Below the pieces are notes generated by a model. It made no database searches. It worked only from the letters and a program-made list of their open reading frames with translations, and was not told where the DNA came from. Source: Pseudomonas sp. MF4836 (GTDB lineage Bacteria > Pseudomonadota > Gammaproteobacteria > Pseudomonadales > Pseudomonadaceae). From it: DNA of 64,000 bases. Shown here one piece after another: positions 48,678-57,099 of this stretch (the stretch's first letter is position 1; every line of letters begins with the position of its first letter). Both the position numbers and the translations under genes were made by a program. The stretch spans positions 329,286-393,285 of the forward strand of contig NZ_MVOL01000007.1 of assembly GCF_002018875.1 (NCBI RefSeq). The letters are read 5' to 3'.

Positions 48678-49388
48678 TCAGGCATTGAGCGCTTCGAGCC
48701 GATAGCCGTAGCCATAGACCGTACTCAGCACCCAGCCGTGCTCGGCCGTCAGCTTCAGTTTGCTGCGCACGCGGTAGATATGGGTATCGAGAGTTCGGGA
48801 CGACAACACTTCATCGCGCATCCACAGGTGTTCATACAGATAGCTGCGCGACAAGGGCCGGCCCTGGTTACGAAACAGCAGCAACGCCAGGTTGAACTCG
48901 CGCAGGGTCAAGGCCACCGGGGTCCCGCCAACGCAGACCTGCCCCTCATGCACGTTGAAACGCAGATTGCCGAAGACCACCGCCCCCTCATCTCGGCCCT
49001 TGTCGCCCTGGCGCTGGCGCAATACGTTATTCAAGCGCGCGAGCAGCTCGGCCTGGCGGAAGGGTTTGCTGATGTACTCGTCGGCGCCGGCGTTCAGGGC
49101 CTGGACCACGTCACGCTCAGCGCTGCGCGAGGTCACCATGATCACCGGGGGCTCGGGCCGCAGATGCTCCTTGATCCACAGCAGCACCTGCAAACCGCTG
49201 ACTTCGGTGGCCTGCCAATCGAGGATGACCAGGTCAAAGGTCTCGCGCTTGAGCCGGCGCAGCAGATCCGGACTGTTGGAAAACGCGGTACAGAGTGGGG
49301 AACTACCGTCAGACAAACTGTAGGAACTCAGCGCCTCGCGCAACCGCTCAAGCTCCAGCGGTTGATTATCGAGAATGGCAATGCGCAT
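48678..49388 (-). CDS. OmpR/PhoB-family response regulator (orphan)
   Basis: The 236-residue response regulator has a receiver domain (residues 1-118) with the phospho-acceptor Asp in LVILDWQATEVSG near residue 54, and conserved MVTSRS and Lys in YISKPFRQAELL. A C-terminal winged helix follows (about 135-236: LTLREFNLALLLFRNQG ... SSRTLDTHIYRVRSKLKL ... VYGYGYRLEA). The start MRIAILDNQ is chosen because the frame upstream reads through a non-domain sequence. No histidine kinase gene is nearby, so its partner is encoded elsewhere. Its place beside the adhesin/secretion locus suggests, without proof, that it controls that locus. Confidence 0.9.
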   Translation of the reverse strand: MRIAILDNQPLELERLREALSSYSLSDGSSPLCTAFSNSPDLLRRLKRETFDLVILDWQATEVSGLQVLLWIKEHLRPEPPVIMVTSRSAERDVVQALNAGADEYISKPFRQAELLARLNNVLRQRQGDKGRDEGAVVFGNLRFNVHEGQVCVGGTPVALTLREFNLALLLFRNQGRPLSRSYLYEHLWMRDEVLSSRTLDTHIYRVRSKLKLTAEHGWVLSTVYGYGYRLEALNA

Positions 49389-49806
49389 GACGTAATACTC
49401 CGGGTCGACAGAGTGGCACCAACTCAAGCTCGGACTAGTTAGAAATACACTAACAATCGGTGAATGACTGACAACTAAAAACCGAACATGCCACTTATTA
49501 ATCAATAAGACTTGTCTTATCAAGAGCTAAGATAGTTCTTATTCTTAATCCGCTAGTTGGTTACGGACAGCCCACGCAAGATTAAATTATTATTTTCCCA
49601 ATCAAGGCGAGGGGTGTTTTCATCATGCCAACTCAATGTCGCAGCGTAAACTTAAAGTTCAAAAACCACCAAAATCAACATAAGAAAACGGACTAACACG
49701 CCATTACACGACCCTTCAAAAACCGCACTAAGCCAACTTGCAAAAAGTGCTATTGCAGGAGTTAAAACCTGCCTGAATATCGGAACCCAGCGACCGAATC
49801 ACAGTC
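49389..49806. promoter_or_regulatory. Promoter region of the response-regulator gene with palindrome
   Basis: About 420 bp of A+T-rich sequence without a gene. It contains the perfect palindrome ATAAGAC-TT-GTCTTAT (49505-49520), about 117 bp upstream of the regulator start, and partly similar TAAGATAGTTCTTATTCTTA just beside it (about 49528-49547). This could be an operator for the regulator itself. Nothing else is recognised. Confidence 0.45.
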
Positions 49807-50496
49807 TCAAACGCTGACCTGAAACAACGCCAGCACCTGCCTGAAACCCTCCACCAGCAACACCGCTGCCTTGGATACCGTCAGGGTGTAGACGAAGCTG
49901 GCGATCAACACGCACAGCTCGAACCAGACGAACATCCCCCAGTTGCTGGCCCGCATCGGCCGCTGTGTCATCACCCATTCGACCTGGGCCCGTGGCAGCC
50001 GATAGACCAGCTCGAGGATGTTCAACTCGCGAAAATTCCTCAATACCGCGATCACCAGGGCCAACAGGATTGCCATGGCAAACACGCTAAAAAATACCTG
50101 TTCAAGGGGCCCGACACCCTGGCCATTGAAGCTGCGCAGGACATCCAGGAAAAACACGCTGCCGATCGCCGACACCACCGGCACTACCACCCCGATGTAA
50201 ATCAGCAACCCCAGGCACGCCACAGCAACGCCGGTGCCGTTGACACAAATCCTGATCACGGCCGCAAGAAAGCCCGGCGAAAACTTGGAATAGGCGCGGT
50301 GCGTCTCGATTACCAACAGTGGAATCAACGCCGTCAGCACCGCGACGCTGATATCCAGCACCTTCAAGCCGGTCTTGGGCAGCAACAGCGCCGCCAGAAA
50401 GGTGATGCCCCGACTGCCCACCCGCCACAGCATCTTGGCGTCATCACTCACCTGTTGCGACCAGAACGCCTCGGTAATGCCCTTGCCATCATCCAT
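49807..50496 (-). CDS. Inner-membrane protein of unknown function
   Basis: About 229 residues with four to five hydrophobic segments: GITFLAALLLP, VLDISVAVLTALIPLLVI, GVAVACLGLLIYIGVVVPVV, VFAMAILLALVIAVL, and FELCVLIASFVYTLTVS near the C-terminus. No family is recognised. The ATG giving MDDGKGITEAFW is preceded at 12 nt by AGGAG; a TTG two codons earlier has closer spacing and could be the start. It ends the minus-strand group that begins with the radical-SAM gene, but the 24-bp gap after the DUF4130 gene leaves open whether it belongs to that operon. Confidence 0.7.
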   Translation of the reverse strand: MDDGKGITEAFWSQQVSDDAKMLWRVGSRGITFLAALLLPKTGLKVLDISVAVLTALIPLLVIETHRAYSKFSPGFLAAVIRICVNGTGVAVACLGLLIYIGVVVPVVSAIGSVFFLDVLRSFNGQGVGPLEQVFFSVFAMAILLALVIAVLRNFRELNILELVYRLPRAQVEWVMTQRPMRASNWGMFVWFELCVLIASFVYTLTVSKAAVLLVEGFRQVLALFQVSV

Positions 50497-50520
50497 CGTC
50501 AATGCTGCTCCTGATCCGCT

Positions 50521-51381
50521 TCAAAGGGTGTCTGGTTGCGCTGGGCCGATACGTTTACCGGGACGATTCGCCACCTGGCTGGCCTGCCCGTCGCGCTGCT
50601 TGCCGTGGCGCGCTTCGCTGATCAGCGAAGGGATCAACGGGCCTTCCGGCAGATTCTTCCAAAACCGCGCTGGCAAGTGACCCTGCATAACCTTGGGGTT
50701 GAGCCGCGCAGGATTGAAAATATGGCTGTAGTAGGCCAGCCACATTTCACCGCCAGGGTCTTGCACGCCTTGCGCCAGTTGCTGCCAGGCCACGGGACAG
50801 CGGCGCTGGTGAATCAGCGTCTGGCCGTCGTAATAGACGCCGTCCCGGGGGGTGGCGATCATCCAGCGATGGCGGCCCATGCGCCCGATAAAATGCTCGC
50901 TGGCGCTGGCCAGGATGTCATGGGCAGGCTCATGCCAGGCCACGTACTGCGGCTGTTCGGCAGTCGCCCCCTGCGCGCCCTCCGGCCCTGGCGGCACCTC
51001 GACAAATCGTACAAAGGCATGCAGGTGATGGGCCTCGCGGTCCACCTGCTTGATCCGCCGCTGCAATTCGCTGCCCAGGCGGTCGCCACTGAGCATGGCC
51101 GTGCGATCGCCGTGGCTGACCCGCCACAGCACCTCATACAGCAGGCTCCAGCGCTGCTCGCCGTGATAGCGCGCGGCGTGCTCCAGCAAGCCGAGCAAGG
51201 CCTTGGGTATACGCGCCTGCACCGGCCCCATGTGTGGCGGGCACGCTTCGTCGGTGGCGAACAGGTCGGCCACTTGGGTCCCACACCAACTGACCCGGCT
51301 CGGGTCAATGCCGTGGCTGAGCAACCAGCGCGCTTGCTGGCGCCAGGTTTCGAACAGCTCGTCGCAGTCGAGGCAGATCAT
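50521..51381 (-). CDS. DUF4130/TIGR03915-type DNA-metabolism protein partnered with radical SAM
   Basis: The 286-residue protein matches the family always found with the radical-SAM protein encoded just upstream. Features are EQRWSLLYEVLWRVSHGDR, IKQVDREAHHLHAFVRF, and the aromatic-rich YVAWHEPAHDILASASEHF and RMGRHRWMIATP. In other bacteria this domain can be fused to a UdgX-type uracil-DNA-binding domain; here the C-terminus ends after a basic tail, with no such domain. Function is thought to be in DNA repair or modification but is not established. Its ATG overlaps the TGA of the radical-SAM gene (ATGA), so the pair is co-translated. Confidence 0.85.
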   Translation of the reverse strand: MICLDCDELFETWRQQARWLLSHGIDPSRVSWCGTQVADLFATDEACPPHMGPVQARIPKALLGLLEHAARYHGEQRWSLLYEVLWRVSHGDRTAMLSGDRLGSELQRRIKQVDREAHHLHAFVRFVEVPPGPEGAQGATAEQPQYVAWHEPAHDILASASEHFIGRMGRHRWMIATPRDGVYYDGQTLIHQRRCPVAWQQLAQGVQDPGGEMWLAYYSHIFNPARLNPKVMQGHLPARFWKNLPEGPLIPSLISEARHGKQRDGQASQVANRPGKRIGPAQPDTL

Positions 51382-52598
51382 CCCCACAAGCCCATCTGTT
51401 GAGGTTGCGGACGCTCCCGCAACTGCTGGTAAAGCAGCGCGCTGCTGCTTTCGGCTTGCTGCGGGTGATAGTCGCTGGTGATAAAAAACGGCTTGGCCTT
51501 GCTCAGCACGCAGCGCATGCGCGCCAGGTCTTCGTAACGGATCCGCCGCTCGCGGCGCAACTCCACCAGGCGCTGGGTGGTGCGCAGGCCGATGCCGGGG
51601 ATCCTGGCGATCAGCGCTGGCTCGGCGCGGTTCAGGTCCAGGGGGAACACGCTGCGGTGTTCCAGGGCCCAGGCCAGTTTCGGGTCCATGTCCAGCGCCA
51701 GGTGCCCCGGCCCCTTGAACAACTCATCGGCGCTAAAGCCGTAACTGCGCAGCAGGAAGTCGGCCTGATACAGACGGTGCTCGCGCATCAGTGGCGGCGC
51801 GGCCAGGGGCACGCTTTTCGGGCTGTTGGGAATGGGGCTGAAAGCCGAGTAATACACCCGGCGCAAACGGAAATTGCCGTACAGCGCTTCGGCGCTGTGG
51901 AGGATGGTGCTGTCGTCGGTATCGTCGGCGCCGACGATCATCTGGGTGCTCTGCCCCGCCGGCGCGAAACGCGGCGCCCGGGGTTCGTTGAGCACCGTCT
52001 GCTCGCCGGTGTAGATGGTCTGCATGGCCTGCTTGATCGAGCCCAGCTGCTTCTCCGGAGCCAGGGTCTGCAGGCTCAGGTCGGTCGGCAACTCGATGTT
52101 CACGCTGAGACGATCGGCGTAGCGCCCGGCTTCGGCGATCAACAGCGGGTCGGCCTCAGGGATGGTTTTCAAATGAATATAACCGCGAAACTCGTGCTCT
52201 TCGCGCAGCAGCTTGGCCACCCGCACCAACTGCTCCATGGTGTAGTCCGCCGAGCGAATGATCCCCGAGCTGAGGAACAGCCCGCTCACGCAATTGCGCC
52301 GATAAAAGTCCAGGGTCAGGGTCACCACTTCCTCGGGGCTGAACCGCGCCCGGGGCACGTCGCTGGAACGACGGTTGACGCAGTACTGGCAGTCATAGAG
52401 GCAGAAATTGGTCAGCAGGATCTTCAACAGCGAAACGCAGCGCCCGTCCGGGGTATAGCTGTGGCAGATGCCCATGCCATTGGTCGAGCCCAGCCCTTCC
52501 TTGCCGGCGGAACTGCGCTTGGGCGCACCACTGCTGGCGCAGGACGCGTCGTACTTGGCGGCGTCGGCGAGGATGCTCAGCTTGTCGATCAGCTGCAT
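51378..52598 (-). CDS. Putative DNA modification/repair radical SAM protein (TIGR03916 type)
   Basis: The 406-residue radical-SAM enzyme has the iron-sulfur cluster motif CLYDCQYC (CxxxCxxC) near residue 73, and the family segments FLSSGIIRSADYTMEQLVRVAK and RFAPAGQSTQMIVGADDTDD. A C-terminal helix-hairpin-helix, IARIPGIGLRTTQRLVEL (about residue 330), is a DNA-binding element. It always occurs with the DUF4130 partner. The perfect LexA-type box just upstream indicates DNA-damage control, in line with a repair role (inference). The ATG starts MQLIDKLSILADAAKYDAS, the usual family N-terminus. Confidence 0.9.
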   Translation of the reverse strand: MQLIDKLSILADAAKYDASCASSGAPKRSSAGKEGLGSTNGMGICHSYTPDGRCVSLLKILLTNFCLYDCQYCVNRRSSDVPRARFSPEEVVTLTLDFYRRNCVSGLFLSSGIIRSADYTMEQLVRVAKLLREEHEFRGYIHLKTIPEADPLLIAEAGRYADRLSVNIELPTDLSLQTLAPEKQLGSIKQAMQTIYTGEQTVLNEPRAPRFAPAGQSTQMIVGADDTDDSTILHSAEALYGNFRLRRVYYSAFSPIPNSPKSVPLAAPPLMREHRLYQADFLLRSYGFSADELFKGPGHLALDMDPKLAWALEHRSVFPLDLNRAEPALIARIPGIGLRTTQRLVELRRERRIRYEDLARMRCVLSKAKPFFITSDYHPQQAESSSALLYQQLRERPQPQQMGLWG

Positions 52599-52610
52599 GG
52601 CTAAACCCTA

Positions 52611-52630
52611 TACTGTTTGCATATACAGTA
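52611..52630 (-). promoter_or_regulatory. LexA (SOS) box
   Basis: TACTGT-TTGCATAT-ACAGTA fits the CTGT-N8-ACAG LexA consensus of gamma-proteobacteria exactly, with perfectly symmetric arms. It ends 12 bp upstream of the radical-SAM start codon, where bound LexA would block transcription. The Sel1-like gene on the other strand starts 132 bp away and is less likely to be its target. Confidence 0.85.
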
Positions 52631-52762
52631 CAGAGTTGAACCTGTCCCGTTCAAGAGGCACGTGGACCTGGCTCGAAATAAACTGCGACCGATACCGGGA
52701 AAGCCCTGGAACCGGCCATGAATTTACTTAAGATACGCAGCCCCCCAGAAAGGATTCCCTCA

Positions 52763-53413
52763 ATGCGCTCCGCCCATCGACTCTGGCTACTGGCTATTAC
52801 GCTGTTCTCGGCCTTGCATGCCAACGCCGATCAAGACCCGCTCAAGCTCAGCGCCAGCCTTGCGGCCCGGCTCCAGGCCAACGCCGCCTGGCAGGCTCAG
52901 GCCAAAAAGTGCCCGGCCGAATCCATGCCGGCGCGCGCCACCCTCCAGCCACTGCGAGCCGATCCCTGCCAGGGCCCGGGGCGCATGGAAAGCTGCCTGG
53001 CCCACTGCGAAACCGGCGACGCCAATGCCTGCTACTGGCTGGCCAATGGTTTGCAACCGGCCGGTGGCGCCGACGAGGGTTATGAGCCGCTGTACCAGCG
53101 GGCATGCAGCCTGGGCTTGGTCTCCGGGTGCACCAACCGCGCCGCCGGCATGCTCGCGGCGGATGCCGACAGCCCCGAGGCTCGCCAATGTGCGGTCCAG
53201 ACCTTTGCTGGAGCCTGTGACCTCGACGACCCCTGGGCCTGCACCATGTACGGCTTCCACCTCAGTCGCGGGATCGGGGTCAAGGCCGACCTTGAGCTGG
53301 CGCTCAAGGTGCTACAAAAATCCTGCCGCTTCGGCCCGCAGGATCCGGCCTGCAGTGGCGCAGAAAAACTGCGCGAGGAGATTCTCCAGGCCCAGCGCGC
53401 TGCCGAATCCTGA
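52763..53413 (+). CDS. Secreted Sel1-like repeat protein, cysteine-rich
   Basis: A 216-residue protein with a signal peptide (RLWLLAITLFSALHANA, cleavage near residue 22). Its Cys-containing Sel1/TPR-like repeats include GDANACYWLANGLQ, YQRACSLGLVSGCTNRA, CDLDDPWACTMYGFHLSRG and LQKSCRFGPQDPACSGA. Paired cysteines seven to nine apart recall Helicobacter Hcp-type periplasmic repeat proteins, where disulfides staple each repeat. The binding partner is unknown. The ATG chosen has AAAGGA upstream and starts the signal peptide; an ATG 15 codons earlier does not. Confidence 0.8.
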   Translation: MRSAHRLWLLAITLFSALHANADQDPLKLSASLAARLQANAAWQAQAKKCPAESMPARATLQPLRADPCQGPGRMESCLAHCETGDANACYWLANGLQPAGGADEGYEPLYQRACSLGLVSGCTNRAAGMLAADADSPEARQCAVQTFAGACDLDDPWACTMYGFHLSRGIGVKADLELALKVLQKSCRFGPQDPACSGAEKLREEILQAQRAAES

Positions 53414-53414
53414 A

Positions 53415-53431
53415 CCGGCACCAGGTGCCGG
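53415..53431. terminator. Hairpin after Sel1-like gene
   Basis: CCGGCACC-A-GGTGCCGG is a perfect inverted repeat directly after the Sel1-like stop codon, in the gap between convergent genes. There is no T-run, so termination is only probable. Confidence 0.45.
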
Positions 53432-53572
53432 CTGAGACAGAACTGCCTGCGCCTGCTGACCGCCAGTGCAGTGTTGATGAAGGCGGTACTGGTTTTGCGG
53501 GCGCCGTTCGCGATGAACGCCGTCGTTGATGGCTCAGGCTCCGCCCAAACTTGGCCACCCAGCCCCGGCCGG

Positions 53573-54511
53573 CTACAACCGGCCCTGGCCCGCCAATGCG
53601 CGGCGAGCCAGGCGCTGCTGCAACCACTCATAACCGCTGACCAGCACGAGCCCCGCCAACACCAGCAACGAACCGAGAATAAAGTTCGACTCCAGGGGTT
53701 CGTCCAGCAGCCACACACCAAAGCCGACGCCAAACAGGGGGGTCATGAACGACAGCACCCCAAGGCGCGAGGCCAGGTAGCGACGCAACAGGCTGAACCA
53801 CACCAGGAAACTGGCGAACGACACCAGCAGCACCTGGAAGGTCAGGCTGGCGAACACCATGGGCGTGAAATGCAGGGTGGTCTGCCCGGTCCACAGGGCC
53901 GCCAGCGACAGCCAGACAAAGGCGCCGAGCAACTGGTATTGCAGGGTCCGGGTCACGGGGCTGGCCGCCAGGCGCGAGCAGCGCACCACCACCGTGGTCG
54001 CGCCCCAGGCCACGCCGGCCAGCACCGCCAGCAAATCCCCGAGCCAGGTACTGGCGCCCTGGGCCGGGCCGGAGTGTCCGCTGAATGCCACCACCACCCC
54101 GGCGAAAGCCACGCCGATGCCCAGCCATTGCACGGCCTGGAGCCGCTCGGCAGGGAGTTTCCAGTGCAACCCAAGGGCGGCGAAGATCGGCGCGGTGTAG
54201 AGGAAAATCACCATGTGCGAGGCCGTGGTGTAGCGCAGGCCCTCGCCCACCAGCAGAAACTCCAGGGCGAACAGCCCCCCCACCAGCAACCCCGGGCGCC
54301 AGTGCCCCTCGCCCACGGCCAGGGTTTCCCCGCGCCAGCGCATCAAGGCCCCGACCAGCAACGCAGCGAGACCGGAGCGCAGGGCAATCTGCAGGATCGG
54401 CGCGATGTCGGGCGCCATGGCTTTCAACGAGACCTGCTGAAAACCCCAGACCGCGCACAGGCCGACCATCAACAGAGTGGCATTGGCATCGAGCGCTTGG
54501 CGATTGGCCAT
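53573..54511 (-). CDS. EamA-family (DMT) membrane exporter
   Basis: The 312-residue protein has ten hydrophobic helices in two EamA repeats: LMVGLCAVWGFQQVSLK starts the first and LLAVLAGVAWGATTVVVR the second. This is typical of drug/metabolite exporters, often for amino acids or their derivatives. The ATG giving MANRQALDAN has AAGGA at 8 nt and is preferred over a much longer in-frame extension that would overlap the divergent AraC gene. It is divergent from that regulator with a 111-bp gap, suggesting the regulator controls it. Substrate unknown. Confidence 0.88.
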   Translation of the reverse strand: MANRQALDANATLLMVGLCAVWGFQQVSLKAMAPDIAPILQIALRSGLAALLVGALMRWRGETLAVGEGHWRPGLLVGGLFALEFLLVGEGLRYTTASHMVIFLYTAPIFAALGLHWKLPAERLQAVQWLGIGVAFAGVVVAFSGHSGPAQGASTWLGDLLAVLAGVAWGATTVVVRCSRLAASPVTRTLQYQLLGAFVWLSLAALWTGQTTLHFTPMVFASLTFQVLLVSFASFLVWFSLLRRYLASRLGVLSFMTPLFGVGFGVWLLDEPLESNFILGSLLVLAGLVLVSGYEWLQQRLARRALAGQGRL

Positions 54512-54622
54512 GGGGCGTCCTTGATTGGGGGGGAAGTGAGCTGGCATTGTCCGACTGACAGATTTGATTGATATAGTCTTTATCCGACAATCCATAACAC
54601 TTATCCGCCAAGCAGGTGTTCC

Positions 54623-55420
54623 ATGCGCCACACCGCCCAGCATTTGCGCATCCCACCCTTTACCGAGTCGCTGCCGGCGCCGATCTTCTTTCGCACCGAG
54701 TGCATGCCGGCCCAGGCCACCTACCCGCGTCACAGCCATGCCTGGGGTGAGTTCGTCTACTCCTACAGCGGCGTGATGGAAATCGAACTGGGCGATCACC
54801 ATTACCTGGCACCGCCCCAATACGGCATCTGGCTGCCGCCGAACGTCGAGCACGTCGGCTTCAACCGCCATGCGGCGTGCCATTGCTCGCTGTACCTGAG
54901 CGCCGAGCTGTGCGGCGCGCTGCCCAGCCGCCACTGCGCGCTGACCCTGAGCCCGCTGATCCTGGCGCTGCTCAACGACCTGCGCCGCGACCCGCCGAGC
55001 CAGCCCCAGACCGAGGAGCAGCAACGCCTGTTGCAGGTGCTGGTGGATAAACTGGCCCGAGCCTCATGCGCCGGCAGTTACCTGCCATCCTCCGACGACC
55101 CGCTGCTGGGCCCGGTGTTGCGTGCGCTGAAAGCCGCCCCTGGCGATCCGCGCTCACTGCCACAACTGGCCCGCGCCGCCAACACTACCGAGCGCACCTT
55201 GATGCGCCGTGCCCAGCGCGACCTGGGCATGTCGCTGATCGAGTGGCGCCAACGCCTGAAAGTGGTGGAAGCCCTGGCCCTGCTGGAACAAGGCCAGACC
55301 GTGGAAACCATCGGCCTGGACCTGGGCTACAGCAGCGCCTCGGCCTTTATCAGCATGTTCCGCAAGATGATGGGCGCGACCCCGGACGAGTACCGGAAAA
55401 GCTACCTGCCGCCCTCATGA
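54623..55420 (+). CDS. AraC-family transcriptional regulator
   Basis: The 265-residue regulator has an N-terminal cupin (residues about 20-110, with the metal/ligand loop PRHSHAWGEFVYSYSG) and a C-terminal double helix-turn-helix (about 165-262: LARAANTTERTLMRRAQRDLG, IGLDLGYSSASAFISMFRKM, the AraC signature). AGGTG precedes the ATG. It is divergent from the EamA exporter and probably regulates it in response to a small molecule bound by the cupin (inference from position). Confidence 0.9.
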   Translation: MRHTAQHLRIPPFTESLPAPIFFRTECMPAQATYPRHSHAWGEFVYSYSGVMEIELGDHHYLAPPQYGIWLPPNVEHVGFNRHAACHCSLYLSAELCGALPSRHCALTLSPLILALLNDLRRDPPSQPQTEEQQRLLQVLVDKLARASCAGSYLPSSDDPLLGPVLRALKAAPGDPRSLPQLARAANTTERTLMRRAQRDLGMSLIEWRQRLKVVEALALLEQGQTVETIGLDLGYSSASAFISMFRKMMGATPDEYRKSYLPPS

Positions 55421-55480
55421 GGTGTGCCATGGCGGCGGTTTTTCTTATACTGCCCGCCCCCTTGATGCACAGGACTGCCC

Positions 55481-56278
55481 ATGACTTCCAGCACGGATAC
55501 GGTGGAGCGTTTTATCGCTTCCGGCCAAGACAGCTTCGATCAGGAACTGAGCTACAACGAGTATTACAACCAGCATCACCCGGCCATCACGCCACTCAGT
55601 CGCAAGCCGCCCCGGGATCTGCCCGAGGCCACCCTGCAGGCGTTCTATTACCACCTGCTACTCAATGGCCTGACCCCGCCTGTAAGCAAGGACGCCCATT
55701 GGCCACTGCTGACCCAGGCCGCCGGGCAGGCCGCCGAGGTTCTGGAGCAATACGGATTTCCGCGCTGCCGCCTGAACCGCTGGGTCATGCGCCTGTTGTT
55801 TACCGGCGACGTATCGTTGACAGGGTATACGCGCAAGCTGGCGCTGCTGACACAACTGCGGCGCTTCTCCCACCAGCCCGGGATGCTGAGCAAAAAAGCC
55901 AAGCTCAAGACCGAGTTCGCCGACGATCCCTGGCTGCATGGAGAAATCGCCGCCCTGCTACGCAGCCTGCCCCTGGCCGAGGTGGCCTTTGACAACCCGA
56001 TGCTGAGCTGGAACCTGGACCTGATCGGCCTGGTGTTCGTGTTCCTGCTGGGGGCCGACGCCGATTCCCAGCGCCTGCTGGAACACTGGTTCACCCAGCG
56101 TGCCGAGAGCATTGTTGATGTCCCCGGCTACCGGACCCGCGATCAGTTGCTGCGGCCTCTGGTGTGGACCCTGTTCCGCGTCAGCGAAACCGCCGACAGC
56201 GAGCAACTGACCCAGGCCCTGCTCAGCCGCTACGGCGACGCCTGGTGCCGGGACTATCAGCATCCCGGCTCCAACTGA
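55481..56278 (+). CDS. Conserved-looking protein of unknown function
   Basis: The 265-residue soluble protein is mostly alpha-helical, with no signal peptide. Notable segments are YNEYYNQHHPAITPLSR, GFPRCRLNRWVMRLLFTGD and NPMLSWNLDLIGLVFVFLLGAD, the last of which is hydrophobic and could be a buried or membrane helix. No family is recognised. AGGA lies 8 nt ahead of the ATG and codon choice resembles the neighbours, so it is likely a real gene. It converges on the transglutaminase operon. Confidence 0.7.
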   Translation: MTSSTDTVERFIASGQDSFDQELSYNEYYNQHHPAITPLSRKPPRDLPEATLQAFYYHLLLNGLTPPVSKDAHWPLLTQAAGQAAEVLEQYGFPRCRLNRWVMRLLFTGDVSLTGYTRKLALLTQLRRFSHQPGMLSKKAKLKTEFADDPWLHGEIAALLRSLPLAEVAFDNPMLSWNLDLIGLVFVFLLGADADSQRLLEHWFTQRAESIVDVPGYRTRDQLLRPLVWTLFRVSETADSEQLTQALLSRYGDAWCRDYQHPGSN

Positions 56279-56280
56279 CA

Positions 56281-56298
56281 CCCAGGCTCGCGCCTGGG
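56281..56298. terminator. Hairpin between convergent genes
   Basis: CCCAGGC-TCGC-GCCTGGG forms a perfect 7-bp stem with a tetraloop in the 26-bp gap between the unknown protein and the transglutaminase stop codon. It lacks a T-run. Confidence 0.45.
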
Positions 56299-56304
56299 CG
56301 GCCC

Positions 56305-57099
56305 TTACCGCTGCACCTGCACCATCGAGCTGACCTGGACCCGCGCCTGCATGCGCTCGGCGCCGCCGCCACGGCGCATGCCGCGCACCGGACAGGCGTC
56401 GAGGTAGTCCAGGCCGAGCGCCAGTTTCAGATGGCGTTCGGGCCGGGTCAGGCGGTTGGTCACGTCGAAGCTGTACCAGCCATCGTCGAGCCAGGCCTCG
56501 GCCCAGGCGTGGCTGGCCAGGTGGCTTTCATCCTCGGTGCACAGGTAGCCCGAGACATAGCGCGCCGGGATTCCCAGGCTGCGAGCACAGGCGAGAAACG
56601 CATGGGTGTGGTCCTGGCACACCCCGACCCCGCCGGCAAAGGACTCGGCGGCGGTGCTGTCGACCGCCGTGGCCCCCGGGCTGTAAGGCATGTGGTCGGC
56701 CAGGGCGTGCATCAGCTCGGTGAGCGCCGCGCGATCACGGCGCGCACCGCAATGCTGCACAGCAAAGGCGCTCAAGGCGGCGTCGCACTGGGTCAGGTGG
56801 CTGCTGCGCAAAAACGGCAGCGGCGACTGGCTGTCAGGCTCGACCTCCCGGGAGCGGTCGATTTCCACTTCGCCATAGGCAGTGAGCACGATGGCGCCGT
56901 GGGGTTCGTCCAGGGTCAGCACATGCAGGATGTTGCCGTAGGGGTCGATCTGGCTGCGCACCAGACGCGGCAATTCCAGGTGCCATTGCAGGATGCGCTG
57001 ACGCTGACTGTCCTGGGGCGTCAGGCGCAAAAACTGGATGCTGGTGCAGACCTCGTCGGCGTAGCTGTAGGTGGTGTCGTGACGGATGGACAGTTTCAT
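56305..57099 (-). CDS. Transglutaminase-like (bacterial N-terminal type) cysteine protease-fold protein
   Basis: 264 residues: an N-terminal beta domain (MKLSIRHDTTYSYADEV, typical of the bacterial transglutaminase-like N region) precedes a transglutaminase core. The catalytic triad is visible as Cys in GGVGVCQDHTHAF, His in LASHAWAEAW and Asp in WYSFDVTN. It is the third gene of the ATP-grasp/alpha-E/transglutaminase operon. Its ATG overlaps the alpha-E stop as ATGA, and GGAGG lies close upstream. The operon is thought to make or process a peptide, but its product is unknown. Confidence 0.9.
   Translation of the reverse strand: MKLSIRHDTTYSYADEVCTSIQFLRLTPQDSQRQRILQWHLELPRLVRSQIDPYGNILHVLTLDEPHGAIVLTAYGEVEIDRSREVEPDSQSPLPFLRSSHLTQCDAALSAFAVQHCGARRDRAALTELMHALADHMPYSPGATAVDSTAAESFAGGVGVCQDHTHAFLACARSLGIPARYVSGYLCTEDESHLASHAWAEAWLDDGWYSFDVTNRLTRPERHLKLALGLDYLDACPVRGMRRGGGAERMQARVQVSSMVQVQR

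Noticed and set aside
53471..54571. Plus-strand frame of 366 residues
   Set aside because: Antisense to the EamA exporter; very rich in His, Gln and Arg, with no domain.
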